Origin: Absidia repens
Lineage: Eukaryota; Mucoromycota; Mucoromycetes; Mucorales; Cunninghamellaceae
Assembly: GCA_002105175.1 (NCBI GenBank)
Contig: MCGE01000006.1
Span: 62,001 to 126,000, forward strand
Direction: 5' to 3'
DNA length: 64,000 bases
Below are positions 60,701 through 64,000 of the stretch, piece after piece. Within the stretch, counting starts at the first letter, position 1, and every line of letters begins with the position of its first letter. The translations under genes were made by a program, and so were the position numbers. The notes below the pieces were generated by a model. It was not told the origin of the DNA and made no database searches. It saw only the letters and a program-made list of their open reading frames with translations.

Positions 60701-62608
60701 AATGTTATGATTTTCTTTTGGTGATCTCAAATGACTATTTGGCCAACTGACGGGAAGGTTGACGACTTCGATATTAAAAGTAGACATCAAATCATCAGCA
60801 ATCAAACAATCAAAGTCTTTCGACAAATCAGTGACTTGGAAGGAATGCGATATAGTGACATTATTGAAAGTGATCAACATTGGAATAGTTTTACCGTAGC
60901 TTTTTGTAGTCTTATTGCCTGGTAGATATATAGTAGTAGTATAGTTTGAATCAATTTTTATTTTATTTATATCAATAAACTTTTTATCTATAACTGAAAC
61001 ATTGGCTCCGGAATCACAAAGGGCAAACGCTTGCTTATTCTGTAGAAGAAGTGGAAAAACGTATTTTTTAGTTGAGGGCAAGTTTGTGATCATGTTGTGG
61101 CAATAGACTTTTTTATTTTTATTTTTATTTTTATTTTTACCTTCGATGTTATCGAGCTGAGCTTCGATAGCCAGTGCATTCAAAGAGGCAGTGTAGTTGT
61201 CCATCTCCGTGTCGGCAGGGTGGCTGATATCTAGGGCATTGAGGCGAGCATTGCGTGCCGCAAAGTATTCACGACCTTCTTGACACTTGTGGCCAATGGT
61301 GTAAGGGACCTTCTTGCAATACCTGCAAAGTGGAGCGGAGGAAGAGGCAGCAAAGGCAGAGGAAGAAGCGACAGAGGCAGAGGAAGATGCGGTTGGAGCA
61401 GATGAAGAGATGGCAGAGGCAGATCTAGGGGCATGATCGATGGCACGGCCTTTTCCCTTCTTGTTGCGGTTGAGGCGTTGGAGTTCCCTACAATCCTTGG
61501 TGGCATGAGAGGCGTTATCACCATGGTGAGAGCAGAAGAGTCCAGTACGCACGGATTTGTCACGTTGGTGGCGTTGGCGGCGACGAGGGCGATGAGAGGA
61601 GTCGGAATCAGAATCAGAGTCAACATGGTTGAACGAACGTTTTTGAACGTGTAGCTGTGTTGCAATCTTGATGACTTCTTCGGCGGATTGAGGAAGACCA
61701 TGGGCTTGAGCTTTATTGTAGTGAGCGGCCATGACTTGTTCCCTAAGTCTTTCATTGAGTGCCTTGAAGCAGATAACAGCTAAGACAGGACCATCATTCC
61801 AATTCGCTTGTTGGGAAAGTGTTTGCAAACGAAGACCAAACTTGGACAATGATTCGGAGTGCTTCATACGTAGCGCAGCAAGGGCGAGGATGGCAGCAGA
61901 GGCATCATTCTTGAAAGAGAATTTTTCCACCAATTTTTTCTTGGCAGCAGACCAGGGCATCGAGACGTTCTTCATATTGTTAGCGTACCAAACGTCGACG
62001 TCTTCACCACGCATAGCATAATCAAGGTAGCGGGACCAATGGAGATCAAGATCGACTTCACCAAGATTCATCACTTTTTCGAAAGCTCTGATAAACTTAT
62101 CGACCGATGTAAAAGAGGGGAGCTCACCATTTATCATAGTTTGCCCTTCCACTTGGAATACCGGGATTTCATTTATGAACCTGAAGTGGGGTGCAGAGGA
62201 GACAGCAGGAGGAGCAACAGAGGGAGCATGTGCTAGAGTACGGTTGATTAGGGCAATCTTGGATTCCAATTCATCCAAAACCTTTCTTTCATCGACCAAA
62301 GAGGGATCATCAGAGTTGGCGGCGGCATGTAAGACATAGGCCATTGTTTTTTCTTGAGCTTCTTTCACATAGGTGTCATGTAATTCCTTCAACGTGGGCT
62401 TAGGGGCATGCTTGGAGGCAGAAAGACCAGGTGTACCAGCAGTAGGGGTAGGAATGACATCAGGAGAAACAGTAGTGGCAGAGGTGGCATCAACTTCCAT
62501 GGCTACAGCAGATGAAGGAGTGGCATCAATTACAGTGGCGGTAGGATCAACATTGATGGCATCAGCGGAGCTTGAAGGTTGAGCAGTAGAACGGGTAGTA
62601 GCAGGCAT
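57740..62608 (-). CDS. Gag-Pol polyprotein of Ty3/gypsy chromovirus
   Basis: Single 1622-residue frame, no frameshift or stop between gag and pol. An Ala/Ser/Pro-rich N-terminus is followed by a retrotransposon gag domain (about 145-330). Zinc-knuckle-like CSHHGDNASHATKDC lies at 359-373, with a second Cys/His motif CRYCKKVPYTIGHKC at 428-442. Protease DSGA has its Asp at 532. Reverse transcriptase has LDLKSAFHRFQI and FIDD at 851-854 (Phe in place of the usual Tyr). RNase H has Asp1002 in ATDAS. Integrase has an HHCC finger (HEYGHFG ... CPPC) and catalytic D1248, D1307, E1343, with exactly 35 residues between the last two. The C-terminal chromodomain (about 1527-1577) reads YEIEAILDHKG, YKVRWKGYTSEDDQW. 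This order defines chromoviruses. All catalytic positions are intact. Confidence 0.97.
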   Translation of the reverse strand: MPATTRSTAQPSSSADAINVDPTATVIDATPSSAVAMEVDATSATTVSPDVIPTPTAGTPGLSASKHAPKPTLKELHDTYVKEAQEKTMAYVLHAAANSDDPSLVDERKVLDELESKIALINRTLAHAPSVAPPAVSSAPHFRFINEIPVFQVEGQTMINGELPSFTSVDKFIRAFEKVMNLGEVDLDLHWSRYLDYAMRGEDVDVWYANNMKNVSMPWSAAKKKLVEKFSFKNDASAAILALAALRMKHSESLSKFGLRLQTLSQQANWNDGPVLAVICFKALNERLREQVMAAHYNKAQAHGLPQSAEEVIKIATQLHVQKRSFNHVDSDSDSDSSHRPRRRQRHQRDKSVRTGLFCSHHGDNASHATKDCRELQRLNRNKKGKGRAIDHAPRSASAISSSAPTASSSASVASSSAFAASSSAPLCRYCKKVPYTIGHKCQEGREYFAARNARLNALDISHPADTEMDNYTASLNALAIEAQLDNIEGKNKNKNKNKKVYCHNMITNLPSTKKYVFPLLLQNKQAFALCDSGANVSVIDKKFIDINKIKIDSNYTTTIYLPGNKTTKSYGKTIPMLITFNNVTISHSFQVTDLSKDFDCLIADDLMSTFNIEVVNLPVSWPNSHLRSPKENHNIDNPPTPNDSPAGTATERKDFLNKILPLADENQKIPITSFCTLPTSMVRLDTPDMPTDRTNHRQYPIPVTLQPLVDEAVKQWLADGTIVDAPIDTTWNSPLTLAPKKDEKGFVTGRRPCLDPRHINKHLKDDVYPLPLIKDIFESMHGAAVFTTLDLKSAFHRFQIHPEDQHKTTFTNKGRQYMFQGAPFGLKTLSAKFQRVMNEVFQGLPFVHTFIDDVVVFSDNMESHTKHVAIAITKLTEVNLILNPKKCHWAQTAVFLLGFCVSKDGYDLDPRKVCNVLEWNRPTSGKAMQQFLGIVNYFRNHLAGVATLTSPLDALRNYNQITDKDWTSVHQKHFELIKTQLKRDTLLHFPDLNQPFYVATDASNYGIGAALYQIIHGKERFIGYMARSLSTSERNYSTNKRELLAIVFALKKFHKYLWGNPFTLYTDHRALTYIHTQKIASPMMINWLDTILDYSFTVIHKPGALNIFPDFLSRLATPHKEIPGGNQTPHIQANKHKAQLDPSIENKTTEEDIHLRAIQSMDMNFITPPTTEHSAILQRLHEYGHFGAEAIVKAAHHEGLHWTNMYKQALDIVQKCPPCQKYNIGKRGYNPLRPVHAYLPTDHWAIDLAGPFKVSTQGNTWLLVMVDVCTRFTILRALPDKKADTLIHTLIKVFGDFGYPRIIQSDNGTEFKNKLDTALHKTMGIDRRFSTPYHPRGNGLAERYVQVAKTIINKESQGTRQDWDWYVPNAQLVMNNKISKRLQTPPFSLMFARHMNKPTLTGDPQTNIATLKPMSYEELVKRLEYMADVVFPAIKERTQLVIDSQKEAFDKTHRIVDFPVGSFVVAKIPTRKNKSAPLYDGPFEVMQKTTNGTYVLKDMTGALASRNYVPSELKSVSHDEHNDDEYEIEAILDHKGTPGQRQYKVRWKGYTSEDDQWIKAQDMNAQDEIDIYWKRRQDIDQKEKNNKERNKNINRPTPALKRKRTDIEKDKNTSRGQKRAR

Positions 62609-62669
62609 ATTGAGTTTAAAATAGATTTTTGTAAAAAGATGAAAATAAAATAATATTCACTTAAAAAAA

Positions 62670-62969
62670 TGTAATATTTGATAAAATAATAAGAAGACGT
62701 TATAAGAAATAAGTGATATAACAGATATGGTTTTTATTGAATAAAATGAGGAAGGGTTTTTATAATAAAATGGGGAAAAGAAGGCTGTGCTAGTTGTGGC
62801 TGTGGATATGGTCGAAGAATGGTAATTTGAGGCTATGGAAAGTTGGTTATCTGTAGATATAAGTATATATGCCTAAGTAGTGGATACTCGAGGCTGTGTT
62901 TTATACCTGTATAGGAATGACAAGTGTGATAGTGTGGGAAATGATTAGTGACAGATGACAAATACGACA
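62670..62969 (-). repeat. 5' LTR (300 bp)
   Basis: Upstream LTR for the element. It holds the putative TATAAAAC promoter element at 62898-62905 (minus strand) and is identical to the other LTR. Confidence 0.96.
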
Positions 62970-62974
62970 ACTCC
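62970..62974. repeat. Target-site duplication, right copy (actcc)
   Basis: Matches 57263-57267. The inferred empty site reads atctgatactccatcgaga. Confidence 0.93.
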
Positions 62975-64000
62975 ATCGAGAGAGCAAAATTTTATCGGTC
63001 TCAAAATGTGTGAAAATTGCTGCTACGTTGTGAATGATCGGAAGTAGGTGCTTTTTATTATATGCTGTGTGTGAGGAAATTAATGCTGATATAATATTGA
63101 TTGGGATTGTATATTTTTATTAAACAGTATTAAAGACAAACTGTCATCAGACTTTTAAAGCTCAGCTAGTAGATTACCAGTGCTAAAACGGTGCTGCTTT
63201 TTGCTGCTTTTCACTACCCAATCCTACCCCTCTATTTCTCTTTTCCACCAATCAATTCTTCCAATTTTCCCTTTTCCAACTTAGCTCTGAGAATGAACTT
63301 GCTAAATTAGACGAGATTATTACTTCTGCACCCCACTGAGGCATAATCACTCAGAACGATTTATTTGTAAATCATGGAAAATATCATTTTTCGCTGAAAA
63401 TGAGCTGAGGCCCTATATAACCCACTTTGGGATGAAATGCAGAGGACTCAATAAACTAAATACTCTATATTTTTTTTCACACAAGCACATGCCCGTTCTT
63501 TTTCTACGCCAAAATATATACAGTATACATTCCTGATCTACGAAAGATGGTTCACAACGTATTTTCAATGTTTCTATATTGATTCCAGGTCGATTTGAGT
63601 AAAACATACTATTCTTGTTTGGTAGTCTATCCCTATACTATGGTGATCTATTTTCTAAACCAATTTTGTACGGTAAATGCCTCTACATGCTATAATGTTG
63701 TAAGAAATACTGAAGCATAGGGGCTTGTTATTATGGCTGTAGGCTTTCCCGACTTTGTTTTGGCTTTGTTAACGGCCCTCCCAGATTTTTCTGTGACGGG
63801 ATGGAATATCAAAGCCCGCCCCGCCTGAATTTATTTTTCATGCGGCATCCCCCATTTTCTCTCTCTTTCTTTCTTTCTTTTTTTTTTTTTTTTTAACAAA
63901 CAATCATTTTCTGTTAGGACTAGTTTAGAAGGGTTTTAGAAAAGGGATTACAAGGTGAATGGGGAAACCCTTTGATTTTGATTCTAGGATGTTGAGGAAT
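62975..64000. other. Right flank of the retrotransposon; repeats, no gene
   Basis: AT-rich DNA with the short repeat C match at 63470-63515 and a family A copy running off the window. No coding region supported. Confidence 0.6.
63720..64000 (+). repeat. Family A dispersed repeat, copy 8 (cut by window end)
   Basis: Head remnant gaatatcaaagcccgccccg near 63809, a pyrimidine tract (ctttctttctttctt) at about 63865-63892, then body start gttaggactagtttagaagg, ttacaaggtgaatggggaaa and ttctaggatgttgagga at the edge. Confidence 0.75.

Larger units (their letters stand above)
57268..62969 (-). mobile_element. Complete Ty3/gypsy chromovirus LTR retrotransposon
   Basis: 5702 bp: 300-bp LTRs (57268-57567 and 62670-62969) that are identical over their whole length on my reading, begin TG and end CA, with flanking 5-bp duplication actcc. 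One intact gag-pol frame lies between them on the minus strand. On that strand the LTR has TATAAAAC (plus-strand 62898-62905) and AATAAA (left LTR, plus-strand 57331-57336), consistent with U3-R-U5. The polypurine tract abuts the left (3') LTR. The leader between 5' LTR and ATG is only 61 bases and lacks an evident tRNA-iMet primer site. Everything needed for autonomous movement appears present. Confidence 0.97.

Overview
The window is nuclear DNA of a filamentous fungus, most likely an early-diverging mould of the Mucoromycota (Mucorales-like). The evidence is AT-rich intergenic DNA with many A/T homopolymers of 20-43 bases, short GT-AG introns of about 50-250 bases, Gln/Asn-rich regulators, and several fungal families: a Medusa-type developmental regulator, an HSF-type factor, a Ran1/Ksp1-like kinase and a DUF3712/Tag1-like membrane protein. 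Genus and species cannot be fixed from the sequence alone. I assembled the exons by hand. In every multi-exon model given here the exon lengths keep one open frame.

Layout. 1-542 (-): 3'-truncated ribosomal protein eL27. 946-3004 (-): ANTH-domain clathrin adaptor. 6052-6894 (+): PSI-like membrane protein. 7996-9889 (-): bHLH factor with a GC-AG intron. 9.9-18.8 kb: gene-poor stretch with dispersed repeats. 18825-24667 (+): large ten-exon membrane protein whose lumenal part is a tandem duplication of about 745 residues. 24.7-28.8 kb: repeat cluster. 28845-31430 (-): Medusa homologue. 32588-34866 (-): HSF-type factor. 36041-37379 (+): cytosolic tyrosyl-tRNA synthetase. 38980-41397 (+): CAF-1 subunit Cac2. 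41970-43188 (-): CAP-Gly protein. 44712-45959 (-): histidine phosphatase. 46708-48291 (+): single-exon GH5 enzyme. 50625-52110 (-): protein kinase. 55698-57086 (+): BSD-domain protein.

Mobile DNA. A complete Ty3/gypsy chromovirus lies at 57268-62969 (-). It has identical 300-bp LTRs, a 5-bp target duplication, an intact 1622-codon gag-pol frame and a C-terminal chromodomain, so it inserted very recently. At least eight copies of a dispersed non-autonomous repeat (family A, tRNA-like head plus conserved body) lie in both orientations in the gene-free intervals. A second repeat (family B) has GC-rich units of about 120 bp that stay open in one frame, and one unit carries a small internal inversion.

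The genes do not form an operon-like pathway. Most are housekeeping or regulatory functions: translation, endocytosis, chromatin assembly, microtubule binding and transcription. The neighbouring Medusa and HSF genes share orientation and may both act in development, which is inference. I found no rRNA genes, convincing tRNA genes or CRISPR arrays, and no clearly new multi-gene system. The most unusual items are the family A and B repeats, the duplicated Tag1-like protein and the fresh chromovirus.
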